DNA of 64,000 nucleotides from Yersinia aleksiciae (GTDB lineage: Bacteria > Pseudomonadota > Gammaproteobacteria > Enterobacterales > Enterobacteriaceae), in the NCBI RefSeq assembly GCF_001047675.1, contig NZ_CP011975.1:3078073-3142072 (forward strand). Reading direction: 5' to 3'. Below, in pieces: positions 38,758 to 49,504 of this stretch. The notes under the pieces are model-generated. The model was not told the DNA's origin. It worked only from the letters and a program-made list of their open reading frames with translations, and ran no database searches. The number at the start of each line of letters is the position of its first letter. Positions within the stretch are counted from its first letter, which is position 1. The translations under genes and the position numbers were made by a program.

Positions 38758-40617
38758 TTAGACCAGCCAAGCTTCAATTTGGCGCTGTATACCTACGGCG
38801 TCTAAACCAAATTCAGCCCGCATCTCATCTTGCTCACCTTGCGGAACGAAATGATCGGGTAAGCCGATATTCAGCACTGGCACTAACTGCCGTTTTGCCA
38901 TCAATAGCTCATTGACCCCACTGCCTGCACCGCCCATGATGGCGTTCTCTTCCACTGTGACCAAGAACTCATGGCTGGCGGCCATCTCCTGAACCAACTC
39001 CTCATCCAATGGCTTCACGAAACGCATGTCCACCAGTGTGGCATTCAGGTTATCGGCCACTTGTTGCGCCTGCGCCAGCAAAGTGCCGAAGCACAAGATG
39101 GCAACCTTTTCACCTTCGCGACGCACGATCCCTTTACCTATAGGCATGATCTCTAATGGCTCGAGCACTGCACCGGTACCATTACCCCGTGGGTAGCGTA
39201 CAGCCGCAGGCCCATTGTGGTGATAGCCGGTGTGCAGCATTTGACGGCACTCGTTCTCATCACTTGGAGTCATGATGACCATGTTTGGAATGCAACGCAT
39301 GAATGAGAGATCAAACGCGCCCTGATGGGTTTGACCATCTGCACCCACCAAACCGCCGCGGTCAATCGCAAACAGAACCGGTAGATTCTGGATGGCAACA
39401 TCATGAATCAATTGATCATATGCCCGTTGCAGGAAGGTCGAGTAGATAGCCACGATCGGCTTATAGCCACCAATCGCCAGGCCAGCAGCAAAGGTCACGG
39501 CGTGTTGCTCAGCTATCGCCACATCAAAATATTGCTGCGGATATTCGCGGGAGAAACGCACCATCCCTGAGCCCTCGCGCATTGCCGGGGTCACTGCCAT
39601 CAACTGGCTGTCTTTGGCGGCTGTTTCACATAACCATTCACCAAAGATTTTGGAGTAAGTAGGCAGTACGCCCTGACTCTTTGGTAAGGTGCCCGAGGCG
39701 GGGTCAAATTTGGGTACCGCATGCCAGCCGATAGGATCTTTCTCCGCCGGTGCGTAGCCTTTGCCTTTTTTGGTCATAATATGAAGAAGCTGCGGACCTT
39801 TCAAATCACGCATATTTTTTAGCGTCTGCGTCAGTGCCTGCACATCGTGGCCATCGACCGGACCAATATAATTAAACCCTAACTCTTCAAATAATGTACT
39901 CGGGACCACCATGCCTTTCAGGTGTTCTTCGGTGCGTTTCAGCAGATCTTTAATCGGCGGCAAACCGGAAAGCGCCTTTTTACCGCCTTCACGTAGGCTG
40001 GCGTACAGTTTCCCAGATAATAGCTGAGCTAAATGGTTGTTCAGGCCACCCACATTTTCTGAGATAGACATTTCGTTATCATTAAGGATAACCAGCATGT
40101 CTGAGTGAATATCTCCAGCATGGTTCATGGCTTCGAAAGCCATGCCAGCAGTAATCGCCCCATCACCAATGACACACACGGTGCGACGCCCTTTACCTTC
40201 ACGTTCAGCAGCGACAGCCATGCCCAGACCCGCACTGATTGAAGTGGAGGAGTGGCCGACAGAAAGCACATCATATTCACTCTCACCGCGCCAAGGGAAC
40301 GGATGCAAGCCATCTTTCTGGCGAATAGTGCCAATCTGTTCACGGCGGCCGGTCAATATTTTATGCGGATAAGCCTGATGGCCGACGTCCCACACCAGAT
40401 GATCAAAAGGTGTGTTGTAGACGTAATGTAACGCGACAGTGAGCTCAACCACACCTAGCCCAGAAGCAAAATGCCCACTGGAACGACTGACAGACGCGAG
40501 CAAATACTGCCGTAGTTCATCACATAACTTCGGCAGACTATCTTTTGGCAACATGCGCAGTTCTTCAGGATTCTCCGCAAGTGCCAATGTCGGGTATTTG
40601 GCTATATCAAGGCTCAT
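38758..40617 (-). CDS. dxs: 1-deoxy-D-xylulose-5-phosphate synthase
   Basis: A thiamine-diphosphate enzyme condensing pyruvate and glyceraldehyde-3-phosphate, the first step of the MEP isoprenoid pathway. The 619-aa protein has [31 protein letters not shown], the cofactor motif [18 protein letters not shown]...LNDNEMSIS, and the transketolase domain [18 protein letters not shown]. It lies downstream of ispA, as in E. coli, with a short repeat between. Confidence 0.97.
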   Translation of the reverse strand: MSLDIAKYPTLALAENPEELRMLPKDSLPKLCDELRQYLLASVSRSSGHFASGLGVVELTVALHYVYNTPFDHLVWDVGHQAYPHKILTGRREQIGTIRQKDGLHPFPWRGESEYDVLSVGHSSTSISAGLGMAVAAEREGKGRRTVCVIGDGAITAGMAFEAMNHAGDIHSDMLVILNDNEMSISENVGGLNNHLAQLLSGKLYASLREGGKKALSGLPPIKDLLKRTEEHLKGMVVPSTLFEELGFNYIGPVDGHDVQALTQTLKNMRDLKGPQLLHIMTKKGKGYAPAEKDPIGWHAVPKFDPASGTLPKSQGVLPTYSKIFGEWLCETAAKDSQLMAVTPAMREGSGMVRFSREYPQQYFDVAIAEQHAVTFAAGLAIGGYKPIVAIYSTFLQRAYDQLIHDVAIQNLPVLFAIDRGGLVGADGQTHQGAFDLSFMRCIPNMVIMTPSDENECRQMLHTGYHHNGPAAVRYPRGNGTGAVLEPLEIMPIGKGIVRREGEKVAILCFGTLLAQAQQVADNLNATLVDMRFVKPLDEELVQEMAASHEFLVTVEENAIMGGAGSGVNELLMAKRQLVPVLNIGLPDHFVPQGEQDEMRAEFGLDAVGIQRQIEAWLV

Positions 40618-40642
40618 TCGATGCTCATATCAAAAGTGGTTA

Positions 40643-40715
40643 TATACCCTTGGAGCTTGAAGTTACAGGGGCATTTGCATGCTATTTACCTGCAACTCTA
40701 AGTGCTTCGGGCATA
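40643..40715. repeat. Internally deleted YPAL-like repeat
   Basis: TATACCC (40643-40649) and GGGCATA (40709-40715) bound 73 bases with inner arms GCTTGAAGTTACAGG and CCTGCAACTC. The central CCCGAATCAC core is absent. It lies between ispA and dxs, inside the presumed operon, so it would be part of the transcript. Confidence 0.65.
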
Positions 40716-40744
40716 TCAGACGTTTATTAACGACCAATATAATT

Positions 40745-41665
40745 CTAGTTATCGCGCTCAATAATAAAGCAGGCTAATGCTTGCAAGGGCGCTATGTTAT
40801 AGGATTGTGCTGAAAGGGCATTCAGGGCGCTGAGCGCTTCCTGATACAGATCCATGGCTTTCGCTTTAGCGCAATCTAGCCCCATAAGTGCGGGATAGGT
40901 GCTTTTCCCAAGTTGCTGATCTGATCCCTGACGTTTACCAATTGTAGCTGTATCACCAATAACGTCTAAAATATCGTCCTGCACTTGGAAGGCCAGGCCG
41001 ATCGCCTCGGCGTAACGGTCAAGTAACGGCAATGCAGCGCGTCCACTCGCACCGGCTGCCAATGCGCCAAGGCGCACTGCCGCGCGGATCAAAGCACCGG
41101 TTTTATGGCGATGAATCTGTTCAAGATCAGCCAGTGAGATCTGACGGGCTTCGGCTTCCAGATCCAGCGCCTGACCACCACACATTCCTGCAACACCGCT
41201 GGCATGGGCTAATTCAGCCACCATCGCGAGGCGATCTTTATCTGCCACATTGGGCATATCCGCTTCGGCCAAAATGGAGAAGGCCAGTGTTTGCAGCGCA
41301 TCACCCGCCAGAATAGCGTTGGCCTCACCAAATTTAACGTGGCAAGTGGGCTGTCCACGGCGTAAATCATCGTTATCCATCGCCGGTAAATCATCGTGAA
41401 TCAATGAATAAGCGTGGATACATTCAATTGCCGCCGCAGGGGCGTCTAAAGTGGTCAGCGACAGGCCAAACATTTGCCCCGTGGCATACACCAAATATGG
41501 ACGCAGCCGCTTGCCGCCTAACACGGCCCCATAACGCATGGCCTCGACCAAATCGCTATCACCAAAGGGCAGAGGGGCGATAAAGTCCAGTAGCGCCTGA
41601 TTGACTCGCTGCTGGTGCGAAGCAAGTTGCTGGCTAAAATCAGTGGATGAGTGGGCGTTAGACAT
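40745..41665 (-). CDS. ispA: Farnesyl diphosphate synthase
   Basis: Adds two isopentenyl units to give farnesyl diphosphate. The 306-aa protein has LGGKRLRPYLVYATG, the first aspartate-rich motif DDLPAMDND, KTGALIRAAV and the second motif DDILDV. It is seven residues longer than E. coli at the N-terminus. xseB is 5 bases upstream, and dxs follows. Confidence 0.96.
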   Translation of the reverse strand: MSNAHSSTDFSQQLASHQQRVNQALLDFIAPLPFGDSDLVEAMRYGAVLGGKRLRPYLVYATGQMFGLSLTTLDAPAAAIECIHAYSLIHDDLPAMDNDDLRRGQPTCHVKFGEANAILAGDALQTLAFSILAEADMPNVADKDRLAMVAELAHASGVAGMCGGQALDLEAEARQISLADLEQIHRHKTGALIRAAVRLGALAAGASGRAALPLLDRYAEAIGLAFQVQDDILDVIGDTATIGKRQGSDQQLGKSTYPALMGLDCAKAKAMDLYQEALSALNALSAQSYNIAPLQALACFIIERDN

Positions 41666-41670
41666 AAGAC

Positions 41671-41925
41671 TTACTCAGCATCTGGCGTGAAAGGGGCTAA
41701 TGGCGCATCAACGTCGTCGCTCAGCAGAACCTGTACGCGCTGTTCGGCTTGTAACAAGGTCTGCTGCCCAAGACGCGCCAACTGTACGCCACGTTCGAAC
41801 TCATTTAGCGCCTCTTCCAGTGGGAGTTCACCGGACTCCAGACGAGTCACAATCTGTTCCAGTTCGCTGAGCGATGTTTCAAAACTGGCTGCTTTGGTTT
41901 CTGGTGATGCGGCTTTTTTCGGCAT
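41671..41925 (-). CDS. xseB: Exodeoxyribonuclease VII small subunit
   Basis: Small helical subunit of exonuclease VII. The 84-aa protein contains [37 protein letters not shown] text with the typical two-helix pattern and an acidic C-terminus (SDDVDAP). It is the first gene of xseB-ispA-dxs and divergent from thiI. Confidence 0.95.
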   Translation of the reverse strand: MPKKAASPETKAASFETSLSELEQIVTRLESGELPLEEALNEFERGVQLARLGQQTLLQAEQRVQVLLSDDVDAPLAPFTPDAE

Positions 41926-42196
41926 AGTTTTATTCGACTCACTATTTTTATGAAACGTAACCTTAATGGCCCGTCACGTTTTTCTGCTTGCTGAGAACAA
42001 CTTTCAGGCGAAAACTTATTATCGGCTATTCTAGCGGATAATGCGGGGGAAATCGTGACGTTTAAGTCTGGTTTTAGTACGCAGCAGGGCATCATATAGT
42101 GATATACTCCACGGCTTGCATTTTTTGCTGACGTCTATTGACTGTTGCTACCTATAGCAACGCCATCACCCCATAACCAGACAACTAAAAACCGCC

Positions 42197-43648
42197 ATGA
42201 AGTTTATCATTAAATTATTCCCAGAAATCACCATTAAGAGTCAATCGGTGCGATTGCGCTTTATCAAAATTCTCACCACCAATATCCGCAACGTACTGAA
42301 AAACCTTGAGGATGACAGCCTCGCGGTTGTTCGTCATTGGGATCATATTGAAATCCGCACCAAAGATGACAATCTTGGCCCACAGATTTGTGATGCGCTG
42401 ACTCGCGTACCGGGGATTCACCATATCCTTGAAGTAGAAGATCGCAGCTACACCGATATGCACAACATTTTCGAGCAAACGCTGGAAGCTTATCGCGAGA
42501 CGCTGGTCGGAAAAACGTTCTGTGTGCGGGTAAAACGCCGTGGTAAGCATGAATTTACGTCTGGTGATGTTGAGCGATATGTTGGTGGCGGTCTAAATCA
42601 ACATATTGAAAGTGCTAAGGTCAAACTGACTAATCCGCAGGTCACGGTGCATCTGGAAGTTGCTCAGGACAAACTGACGCTGATCAAGGCGCGTCACGAA
42701 GGTCTGGGCGGTTTCCCGATTGGTACGCAGGAAGATGTTTTATCTCTGATTTCAGGCGGTTTTGACTCGGGTGTCTCCAGCTACATGCTGATGCGCCGTG
42801 GCTGCCGCGTGCACTACTGCTTCTTCAATCTCGGCGGCTCAGCCCATGAAATTGGGGTTAAACAAGTCGCACATTACCTGTGGAACCGTTTCGGTAGCTC
42901 CCACCGGGTGCGTTTTGTCGCGATTGATTTCGAACCTGTCGTGGGCGAAATTCTCGAAAAAGTCGAAGACGGTCAGATGGGCGTGGTACTGAAACGCATG
43001 ATGGTGCGAGCGGCGTCGCAGGTTGCAGAACGTTATGGCGTTCAGGCACTGGTTACCGGTGAGGCGCTGGGGCAGGTTTCCAGCCAAACACTGACCAACT
43101 TGCGCTTAATTGATAATGCCTCGGATACCCTGATTCTACGTCCGCTTATCTCCCATGATAAAGAGCACATCATTAATCTGGCGCGGAAGATCGGTACTGA
43201 AGATTTTGCTAAAACCATGCCGGAATATTGCGGCGTGATCTCAAAAAGCCCGACGGTGAAAGCAGTTAAGGCGAAGATTGAGGAAGAGGAGTCTCACTTT
43301 GATTTCTCCATCTTGGATCGCGTAGTCAGCGAAGCTAAAAACGTCGATATCCGTGAAATCGCAGAGCAAAGCCGTGAGCAACTGGTAGAAGTTGAAACTG
43401 TGGCTGAACTGGCTGATAGCGATGTGTTGCTGGATATCCGTGCGCCGGATGAGCAAGAAGAAAAGCCACTGAAGTTGGATCAGGTGACGGTAAAATCTGT
43501 GCCATTCTATAAGCTAAGCTCGCAGTTCGCCGATCTGGATCAGAGCAAGACTTACCTGCTGTATTGTGATCGTGGAGTGATGAGCCGTCTGCAAGCGCTT
43601 TATCTGCGTGAGCAGGGCTACACTAATGTGAAAGTGTATCGGCCTTAG
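42197..43648 (+). CDS. thiI: tRNA 4-thiouridine / thiazole sulfurtransferase ThiI
   Basis: Transfers sulfur to tRNA uridine 8 and to ThiS for thiamine thiazole. The 483-aa protein has a ferredoxin-like and THUMP N-terminal region, the PP-loop SGGFDSGV, the [17 protein letters not shown] cysteine region, and a C-terminal rhodanese domain with the persulfide Cys457 in [11 protein letters not shown]. It matches E. coli (482 aa) and is divergent from xseB. Confidence 0.97.
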   Translation: MKFIIKLFPEITIKSQSVRLRFIKILTTNIRNVLKNLEDDSLAVVRHWDHIEIRTKDDNLGPQICDALTRVPGIHHILEVEDRSYTDMHNIFEQTLEAYRETLVGKTFCVRVKRRGKHEFTSGDVERYVGGGLNQHIESAKVKLTNPQVTVHLEVAQDKLTLIKARHEGLGGFPIGTQEDVLSLISGGFDSGVSSYMLMRRGCRVHYCFFNLGGSAHEIGVKQVAHYLWNRFGSSHRVRFVAIDFEPVVGEILEKVEDGQMGVVLKRMMVRAASQVAERYGVQALVTGEALGQVSSQTLTNLRLIDNASDTLILRPLISHDKEHIINLARKIGTEDFAKTMPEYCGVISKSPTVKAVKAKIEEEESHFDFSILDRVVSEAKNVDIREIAEQSREQLVEVETVAELADSDVLLDIRAPDEQEEKPLKLDQVTVKSVPFYKLSSQFADLDQSKTYLLYCDRGVMSRLQALYLREQGYTNVKVYRP

Positions 43649-43784
43649 ATTATTGTTATAGGTTAACGGCTACTGCGCTTTGCCATTCTGGGTTTGCGCA
43701 GTGCTCGTCGCCGTTACCTACTGCGTATTACAAATGGTTATGCCATGGGTATGGTCAATCTTTTACTCTCCCACCCATCTAATG

Positions 43785-44375
43785 CTATTCCCGATAATTA
43801 TAAATTCCCGGCGGCAGTACCAGCTGCCAGGCAATCTCTTCGGCTTTTTCTCGTCCGAGTAGCAGGAAAACAATTTTCAATGCGAAATCGATGGAGGTTC
43901 CTGGTCCTTGGCTGGTGACTAAATTCACCCGTCGATCATAGACCACGCGCTGATCCATCCATTTGGTGGCATCGATTTTATCTTTCAGCGCGGGAAAGCC
44001 CGTCATATTGCCGATCGGGAACAAATTATGATGCTCAAGCACCAATGCGGGGGCGGCGCAAATGGCCGCAACCAGACGGCCCTCGTTATGGGTTTGGCGC
44101 ACGGTGGCGACCAATAGCGGGCTATCGCGGAAGCACTCCGCACCTTTGATACCACCGGGAAGGACAACCACATCAAACTTCTGATCGGCCACATCCACTA
44201 AACGTGTATCAGCCAGTAACCGCACGCCGCGCGAACAGACAATCTCTAATGCGCCATCGCTGGCAACACTTGCTGTTGTGACCTCAATACCAGCGCGTAC
44301 CAGAACATCAATGGTGGTAACTGCTTCGGTCTCTTCGCTACCAGGAGCCAGGCAAACCAGCGCCGATACGCTCAT
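43785..44375 (-). CDS. yajL: Protein deglycase/chaperone YajL (DJ-1 family)
   Basis: A DJ-1/ThiJ/PfpI-superfamily protein that protects proteins from oxidative and glycation damage. The 196-aa product shows [21 protein letters not shown] with the conserved Glu, the nucleophile elbow [10 protein letters not shown] (redox Cys) and [13 protein letters not shown] take the second ATG (44375): it sits 8 bases from AAGGA and gives the E. coli length. The gene starts 38 bases inside the end of panE. Confidence 0.94.
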   Translation of the reverse strand: MSVSALVCLAPGSEETEAVTTIDVLVRAGIEVTTASVASDGALEIVCSRGVRLLADTRLVDVADQKFDVVVLPGGIKGAECFRDSPLLVATVRQTHNEGRLVAAICAAPALVLEHHNLFPIGNMTGFPALKDKIDATKWMDQRVVYDRRVNLVTSQGPGTSIDFALKIVFLLLGREKAEEIAWQLVLPPGIYNYRE

Positions 44376-45249
44376 ACTCATTTTCCTTACGTTTAATTAA
44401 GTCATACAGCCGGGTATTTTCAGGCAGTGTCATGCCGTGACTGCGCGCGCGGCGCAGTAAATAGCCGGTAATGTAATCTATCTCGGTATGCCGCTGACAG
44501 CGTAAATCCTGCAATAGCGAAGAGATGTTATCTGCTGTACTTTGGATGACATTGTTAACATAACTGAGCAGGTTATCTGTTGAGGTATGATAGCCCTCCA
44601 TCTCCATCACGCTAGCAACCTCGGCGCACAAACTTTTGATCAACTCTGGATAGCGCTGTAAATCACCATTGCGGCAGTTATACAGGCCAGTCAGCGGGTT
44701 AATCACGCAATTTACCGCCAGTTTTTGCCAACAGGCGGATGAAATATCGTTATGCCAGGCAACATCGGGCAGTGCCTGATGTAGAATATCGGCTAGATGA
44801 CTGATGTCCATCACAACTGGCGACATCGGGCCAATATGGGTAATGCCACTGGCGACATGGACAATCGTGTTACCGTCACGACGCGCAGCATGGGTGGTCA
44901 CACCGTGCAGAAAAATATGCTCATCCCGAGGGAGTTCTTCCTGGGTTCCCATACCGTTATGTAACAGTAAAATCTGACATTCAGGGTTAAGCTTAGGTAG
45001 CAATGCGGTCACTGCACTGGAGACCTGCCACGCCTTTAAGCAGACCAGCAGTAATTCACTTTTCGATAAATGCTCTGGATCGTTAGTTGGGAGATTTTGA
45101 TTGAATGCCTCGCCATTTAACGTGATGACATTGACCGAACAAAAGGGCTGTGGCACACGAAGCCAGCCTTGTACATCATGGCCTTGCTGATATAGCGCAG
45201 ATAGCCATAATTGCCCTAACGCTCCGCAACCAAGCACAGTGATTTTCAT
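44338..45249 (-). CDS. panE: 2-dehydropantoate 2-reductase
   Basis: NADPH-dependent reduction of ketopantoate to pantoate in coenzyme A synthesis. The 303-aa protein begins [19 protein letters not shown] with the Rossmann GxGxxG, and has [13 protein letters not shown], a [11 protein letters not shown] region, and the catalytic Lys in [16 protein letters not shown]. It shares 38 bases with yajL and is divergent from yajQ. Confidence 0.96.
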   Translation of the reverse strand: MKITVLGCGALGQLWLSALYQQGHDVQGWLRVPQPFCSVNVITLNGEAFNQNLPTNDPEHLSKSELLLVCLKAWQVSSAVTALLPKLNPECQILLLHNGMGTQEELPRDEHIFLHGVTTHAARRDGNTIVHVASGITHIGPMSPVVMDISHLADILHQALPDVAWHNDISSACWQKLAVNCVINPLTGLYNCRNGDLQRYPELIKSLCAEVASVMEMEGYHTSTDNLLSYVNNVIQSTADNISSLLQDLRCQRHTEIDYITGYLLRRARSHGMTLPENTRLYDLIKRKENEYERIGAGLPGSW

Positions 45250-45444
45250 TGAGACCTCCTTGGTATGAGCGGAAAACTCACTTCTTCTTTTTATGTCTTA
45301 TGCTTTGATTATAGACTTTTTAGCCATTAAACGCAGGGTTGGCGATAACTGAGGATTAGTTGAGCCATTGTCAGCGGCTTGGCTTTGTCTGTGGGGATAA
45401 AGCGGTTATTATGCTCACCATTCATCTTATCAGGAGGAGGGAAT

Positions 45445-45936
45445 ATGCCATCTTTCGACATTGTATCTGAAATCGATATGCAGGAAGTGCGTAACGCCGT
45501 TGAAAACGCCACCCGTGATCTGGCAAACCGTTGGGATTTCCGTAATGTCCCAGCGAGTTTTGAGTTAAATGAGAAGAACGAAAGCATCAAAGTGGTCAGT
45601 GAGTCTGACTTTCAGGTTGAGCAGTTGCTGGATATTTTACGCGCTCAACTGACCAAGCGTGGTATTGAAGGTGCGGCACTGGAGATCCCTGAAGAGATGG
45701 ATCGCAGTGGTAAAACCTACAGTGTAGAAGCTAAGCTGAAGCAAGGGATTGAAAGCGTGCAGGCCAAGAAGCTGGTTAAGCTGATTAAAGACAGCAAGCT
45801 GAAAGTTCAGGCGCAGATTCAAGGTGAGCAAGTTCGGGTCACAGGCAAAGCGCGTGATGATTTACAGGGCGTGATGGCTTTGATTCGCGGCGCTGATCTG
45901 GGTCAGCCATTCCAGTTTAATAACTTCCGCGACTGA
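45445..45936 (+). CDS. yajQ: YajQ family nucleotide-binding protein
   Basis: A small protein with two ferredoxin-like domains; family members bind cyclic di-GMP, and tRNA or GTP binding has been reported for others. The 163-aa product equals E. coli Yaj[59 protein letters not shown] and [11 protein letters not shown] very strong AGGAGGAGG site precedes the ATG at 45445. Confidence 0.95.
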   Translation: MPSFDIVSEIDMQEVRNAVENATRDLANRWDFRNVPASFELNEKNESIKVVSESDFQVEQLLDILRAQLTKRGIEGAALEIPEEMDRSGKTYSVEAKLKQGIESVQAKKLVKLIKDSKLKVQAQIQGEQVRVTGKARDDLQGVMALIRGADLGQPFQFNNFRD

Positions 45937-45962
45937 TATTTAGCCAGATTTATCATTATCCG

Positions 45963-45991
45963 AATCAGGTACAAAAATTTTGTACCTGATT
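45963..45991. terminator. Bidirectional terminator, yajQ / yajR
   Basis: AATCAGGTACAAAA (45963-45976) and TTTTGTACCTGATT (45978-45991) are exact reverse complements around one A. The hairpin carries A/T runs and separates convergent genes. Confidence 0.8.
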
Positions 45992-45996
45992 TAGGT

Positions 45997-47361
45997 TTAT
46001 ATCGCGTTGACTAACTGCTCAAGCTGACTGCGATTGGTTTTTTTGGTATCCACTTTGACGTATGCGCTGCGTTCTGCAGTCACGACTACCGCTTCAGTTA
46101 CGCCGGGCTGAGCTTTGATCCGCTCTTCCAATGCCGAGTCTTTTACCGCCAACTCTGACAATGTGATCCGCAGGCTACTGACATAAGGCGGCTCCTGCAT
46201 GGTTGCACTGACCGCAAACCAGATCAGTGCAATCGCTGCACCAGCAGCAAACACCATACTTGCCCCTTCCATACCAAATATCAATCCACCCAAACTACCG
46301 CCAATAGCGACGCCAATAAATTGGCTGGTGGAGTAAATTCCCATCGCCGTCCCTTTATAACCCGCAGGAGACTCTTTGCTGATTAATGACGGCAATATGG
46401 CTTCCATCACATTGAAAGCAATGAAAAATAACTGCACGCCAGCAATGATTACCCACAATTGTTGCCCAGCCGACCACAGCACCACTTCTGCGGCAAACAG
46501 CACTGCCACACAGCCCATAAAGACCTGCTTCATCCGGCGTTTGACTTCAGCATAAATAATGAACGGAACCACTGCGGCGAATGAAACCAGCATGGTAACC
46601 AGATAGACAATCCAGTGCTGAGCTGGGGCTAATCCGGCGCTAGCCATAATCTGTGGTAAGGCCACAAAGCTAGACATCAATAAAATATGCAGACACATGA
46701 TGCCAAAATTAAGTTTCAGCAGCCGACTGTTGTTGAGCACTTTGCTCACGCTGCCTTTTACGATGCTGGATTCACGGTTAAGTACATGGCTATCGGCGTC
46801 CGGTACTACGGCTAACGTAATGACAATGCCTAACAGTGCCAGTATGGCAATTGCCCAGAATAGGGCTTGCAGGCCAAAGGCGTGGGTGACGATGGGGCCG
46901 AGCACCATTGCGATAGCAAAGGTGACACCAAAACTGACGCCGATAAATGCCATGGCTTTTGTACGGTTTTGCTCACGGGTCAGATCTGACAGCAGCGCCA
47001 TCACCGCCGCAGCGATTGCGCCGGAACCCTGTAATGCTCGACCCAGAATAATGCCCCAAATAGAATCACTTAGTGCGGCAATGACACTGCCGAGAGCAAA
47101 TATCAGCAGGCCACCGACAATGAGGGGTTTACGACCAATGCGATCGGAAACCAGGCCAAACGGGATCTGGAAAATGGCTTGAGCCAAGCCGTAAATGCCA
47201 ATCGCAATGCCAATTAGCGCTTCGCTAGCACCAGAAAGTGCCATGCCATAGGTGGTGAGAACCGGCAAAACCATAAACATGCCCAGCATGCGCAGTGAAA
47301 ATACTGTCCCCAGCCCCCAAGTAGCCCGAAGCTCTAGCGGAGTCATTTTATTATCGTTCAT
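45997..47361 (-). CDS. yajR: MFS transporter YajR
   Basis: A major-facilitator exporter of unknown physiological substrate. The 454-aa protein has twelve spans, the MFS motif A text GLVSDRIGRKPLIVGG, GRALQGSGAIAAAVMALLSDLT, and a C-terminal soluble ferredoxin-like (YAM) domain (about 390-454, PPYVSSLRITL...VVVTAERSAYVKVD). The ATG at 47361 has GAGG five bases upstream and gives the E. coli length; GTG at 47367 is the alternative. Confidence 0.94.
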   Translation of the reverse strand: MNDNKMTPLELRATWGLGTVFSLRMLGMFMVLPVLTTYGMALSGASEALIGIAIGIYGLAQAIFQIPFGLVSDRIGRKPLIVGGLLIFALGSVIAALSDSIWGIILGRALQGSGAIAAAVMALLSDLTREQNRTKAMAFIGVSFGVTFAIAMVLGPIVTHAFGLQALFWAIAILALLGIVITLAVVPDADSHVLNRESSIVKGSVSKVLNNSRLLKLNFGIMCLHILLMSSFVALPQIMASAGLAPAQHWIVYLVTMLVSFAAVVPFIIYAEVKRRMKQVFMGCVAVLFAAEVVLWSAGQQLWVIIAGVQLFFIAFNVMEAILPSLISKESPAGYKGTAMGIYSTSQFIGVAIGGSLGGLIFGMEGASMVFAAGAAIALIWFAVSATMQEPPYVSSLRITLSELAVKDSALEERIKAQPGVTEAVVVTAERSAYVKVDTKKTNRSQLEQLVNAI

Positions 47362-47579
47362 TACCACCTCAAAAAAACATTCTGCGCCATTGTAATGATG
47401 TTAGGGCCAGTGGGAAATCTATTGATGTTTAGAATGTATTACAGGCGATATTTTAGGCAAAACTCGAGGCTGAATAACCCGAATAAGAGCAATCGGTGAA
47501 TTAAAGGAATCTAACTGTTATAGGTGCCAGTGAAATCCGAAAGAGACGAAAAGAGAAATGGAGGGAAGTAGGGGAGGGC

Positions 47580-47617
47580 AAAAAAAGTGACTGGCAGGTA
47601 TTTTCCCGCCAGCCACT
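47580..47617 (-). terminator. Terminator of cyoABCDE
   Basis: On the minus strand, 47606-47617 pairs with 47588-47599 over 12 bp (two G-U pairs) with a 6-base loop, followed by eight T. It lies just after cyoE. Confidence 0.9.
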
Positions 47618-47641
47618 CTCTATATCAACATCAGCTTGATA

Positions 47642-48529
47642 TTAGCCGACGTAAGTCAGTAATCCTGCCGAGGAAGGAACATTGAAATCAACTGACATCA
47701 TGACGCTCAATGACGTGATGGCGATGATGGAGAAGACAAAGAGTTTTCTCGCCCATACGATATCATTGGTTGCCTTGTAACCACGCAATGCCATGCCTAA
47801 CCACCAGACACTCACCGCAGCAGCGACAACCAGGTATTTATAACCGGCATAGCCACTCAGTGTCAGCATCAGGGTTGCTACCATAAATGCCAGAATATAA
47901 AGGGTAATATGGTTTTTGGTGACCGATATTCCTTTTATGACTGGCAGCACCGGAATGTTGGCAGCCTGATAATCCTTAAAGCGGAATATCGCGATGGCAT
48001 AGGAGTGCGGCATTTGCCACAGGCTGAAGATCAGCAGCAGTATCAATGCACCCATATCGAACTGCCCGGTCACGGCACAGTAACCAATCACCGGTGGTGC
48101 AGCACCCGACAAACTACCAATCAACGTACCGTAGACTGATTTCCGCTTCATGTAGAGGCTATAAACCCCAACATAAATAACGAAACCAATGACTGCCAGC
48201 AGCATTGCTAATAGATTGGCGGCGACATAGAGCAACAGCATGCCAGCAATACCCAGCACTGAAGCATAAATCAGGCTCACTTTCGGATCGATAAGCCCTT
48301 TTACCAGGACACGATTCTTCGTTCTCTCCATGATACGGTCGATATCACGGTCGATATAGTTGTTAAACACGCACCCGGAGGCAACAACTAACGAGACACC
48401 GAACAAGGTGGCGAGAAAAAGGGGGTAATCAATCACGCCTTTGGAAGCGAGGAGAAATCCCCCAACGACAGAAATTAAATTGCCGAAGATAATTCCTGGT
48501 TTAGTTACTTGCAGGTATTGCTTAATCAT
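47642..48529 (-). CDS. cyoE: Protoheme IX farnesyltransferase
   Basis: Makes heme O from heme B for the bo3 oxidase, using farnesyl diphosphate. The 295-aa UbiA-family membrane protein has the prenyl-diphosphate motif [36 protein letters not shown] and [14 protein letters not shown] use the ATG at 48529 ([12 protein letters not shown]). An in-frame TTG at 48550 would overlap cyoD but has no family support. Confidence 0.95.
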   Translation of the reverse strand: MIKQYLQVTKPGIIFGNLISVVGGFLLASKGVIDYPLFLATLFGVSLVVASGCVFNNYIDRDIDRIMERTKNRVLVKGLIDPKVSLIYASVLGIAGMLLLYVAANLLAMLLAVIGFVIYVGVYSLYMKRKSVYGTLIGSLSGAAPPVIGYCAVTGQFDMGALILLLIFSLWQMPHSYAIAIFRFKDYQAANIPVLPVIKGISVTKNHITLYILAFMVATLMLTLSGYAGYKYLVVAAAVSVWWLGMALRGYKATNDIVWARKLFVFSIIAITSLSVMMSVDFNVPSSAGLLTYVG

Positions 48530-48542
48530 CACATGCAGCTCT

Positions 48543-48890
48543 TCAGTCAACCATCATATTGATGTTGAGGTTGTACATAATCCAGAGTGAGCCCACAACA
48601 ACGATTGCAATAATCATAGCGGTGAACAGGAACGCCACCAGATTCCAACGCTCTTCGGACGATCCATTCATATGCAGGAAGTACACTAAGTGTACGATAA
48701 TCTGCACAACGGCTAAACCGACCACTGTGGCCAGAATAGTGGTATGGGAGGCGGTACCACTCATTACCATCGCAAATGGAATAACTGTCAGAATGACCGA
48801 CAGAATGAAGCCAATAAGATATGACTTTAAGCTACCGTGGCTGGCTCCACCGTGTGTCGTTGTTGGATGGCTAGTTGTTGGATGACTCAT
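48543..48890 (-). CDS. cyoD: Cytochrome bo3 ubiquinol oxidase subunit IV
   Basis: Small three-span subunit that helps assemble the oxidase. The 115-aa protein starts [24 protein letters not shown] and has a hydrophilic N-terminus a little longer than in E. coli (109 aa), then three membrane segments including [11 protein letters not shown] and [12 protein letters not shown]. The ATG shares one base with the cyoC stop (TAATG). Confidence 0.95.
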   Translation of the reverse strand: MSHPTTSHPTTTHGGASHGSLKSYLIGFILSVILTVIPFAMVMSGTASHTTILATVVGLAVVQIIVHLVYFLHMNGSSEERWNLVAFLFTAMIIAIVVVGSLWIMYNLNINMMVD

Positions 48891-49504
48891 TACATGGCTC
48901 CTAACAGATAGACAACGGTGAATACACAGATCCAAACCACATCCAAGAAGTGCCAGAACAAGCTCAGGCACATCAGACGGGTTCGGTTCATTTCATTCAG
49001 GCCGCGTTTTGCTACTTGAATCATCATAATGATGATCCAAACCAGGCCAGCAGTAACGTGAATACCGTGGGTGGCAACCAGCGCGAAGAAGCTAGACAGG
49101 AACGCACTGCGATCCGGACCATAGCCTTCAGCAATCAGGTGATGGAATTCATAGATTTCCATTGCCACAAAGCCCAGGCCGAACAGGAACGTCAGACCTA
49201 ACCAAGTGTTCACTTGGTTTTTATGGCCCTTATTCATACCCAGCATAGCGATGCCGTAAGTAATACTACTGAACAGCAACAGGAAGGTTTCGACCAGAAC
49301 AAAGTTCAAGTCGAAGATATCCTTGCCTGAAGGACCGCCAGCGGTCCCGTTTACCAGCACTGCATAGGTTGCGAACAGCGTCGCAAACAAAATACAGTCG
49401 CTCATCAGGTAGATCCAGAAGCCAAATACTTTGGTGGCTCCTGCATCGTGATGCCCATGCTCTACATGGGCGACGTTATGGTTAGTCAGAGTTTCAGTTG
49501 ACAT
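48890..49504 (-). CDS. cyoC: Cytochrome bo3 ubiquinol oxidase subunit III
   Basis: A five-span heme-copper oxidase subunit III of 204 aa, the E. coli length. It shows [24 protein letters not shown], the conserved acidic residue in [13 protein letters not shown], and [13 protein letters not shown]. It overlaps cyoB by 11 bases and cyoD by 1. Confidence 0.97.
   Translation of the reverse strand: MSTETLTNHNVAHVEHGHHDAGATKVFGFWIYLMSDCILFATLFATYAVLVNGTAGGPSGKDIFDLNFVLVETFLLLFSSITYGIAMLGMNKGHKNQVNTWLGLTFLFGLGFVAMEIYEFHHLIAEGYGPDRSAFLSSFFALVATHGIHVTAGLVWIIIMMIQVAKRGLNEMNRTRLMCLSLFWHFLDVVWICVFTVVYLLGAM

Noticed and set aside
43672..43702. Stem ACTGCGC/GCGCAGT after thiI as a terminator
   Set aside because: The loop is 17 bases and no T run follows; too weak to call.
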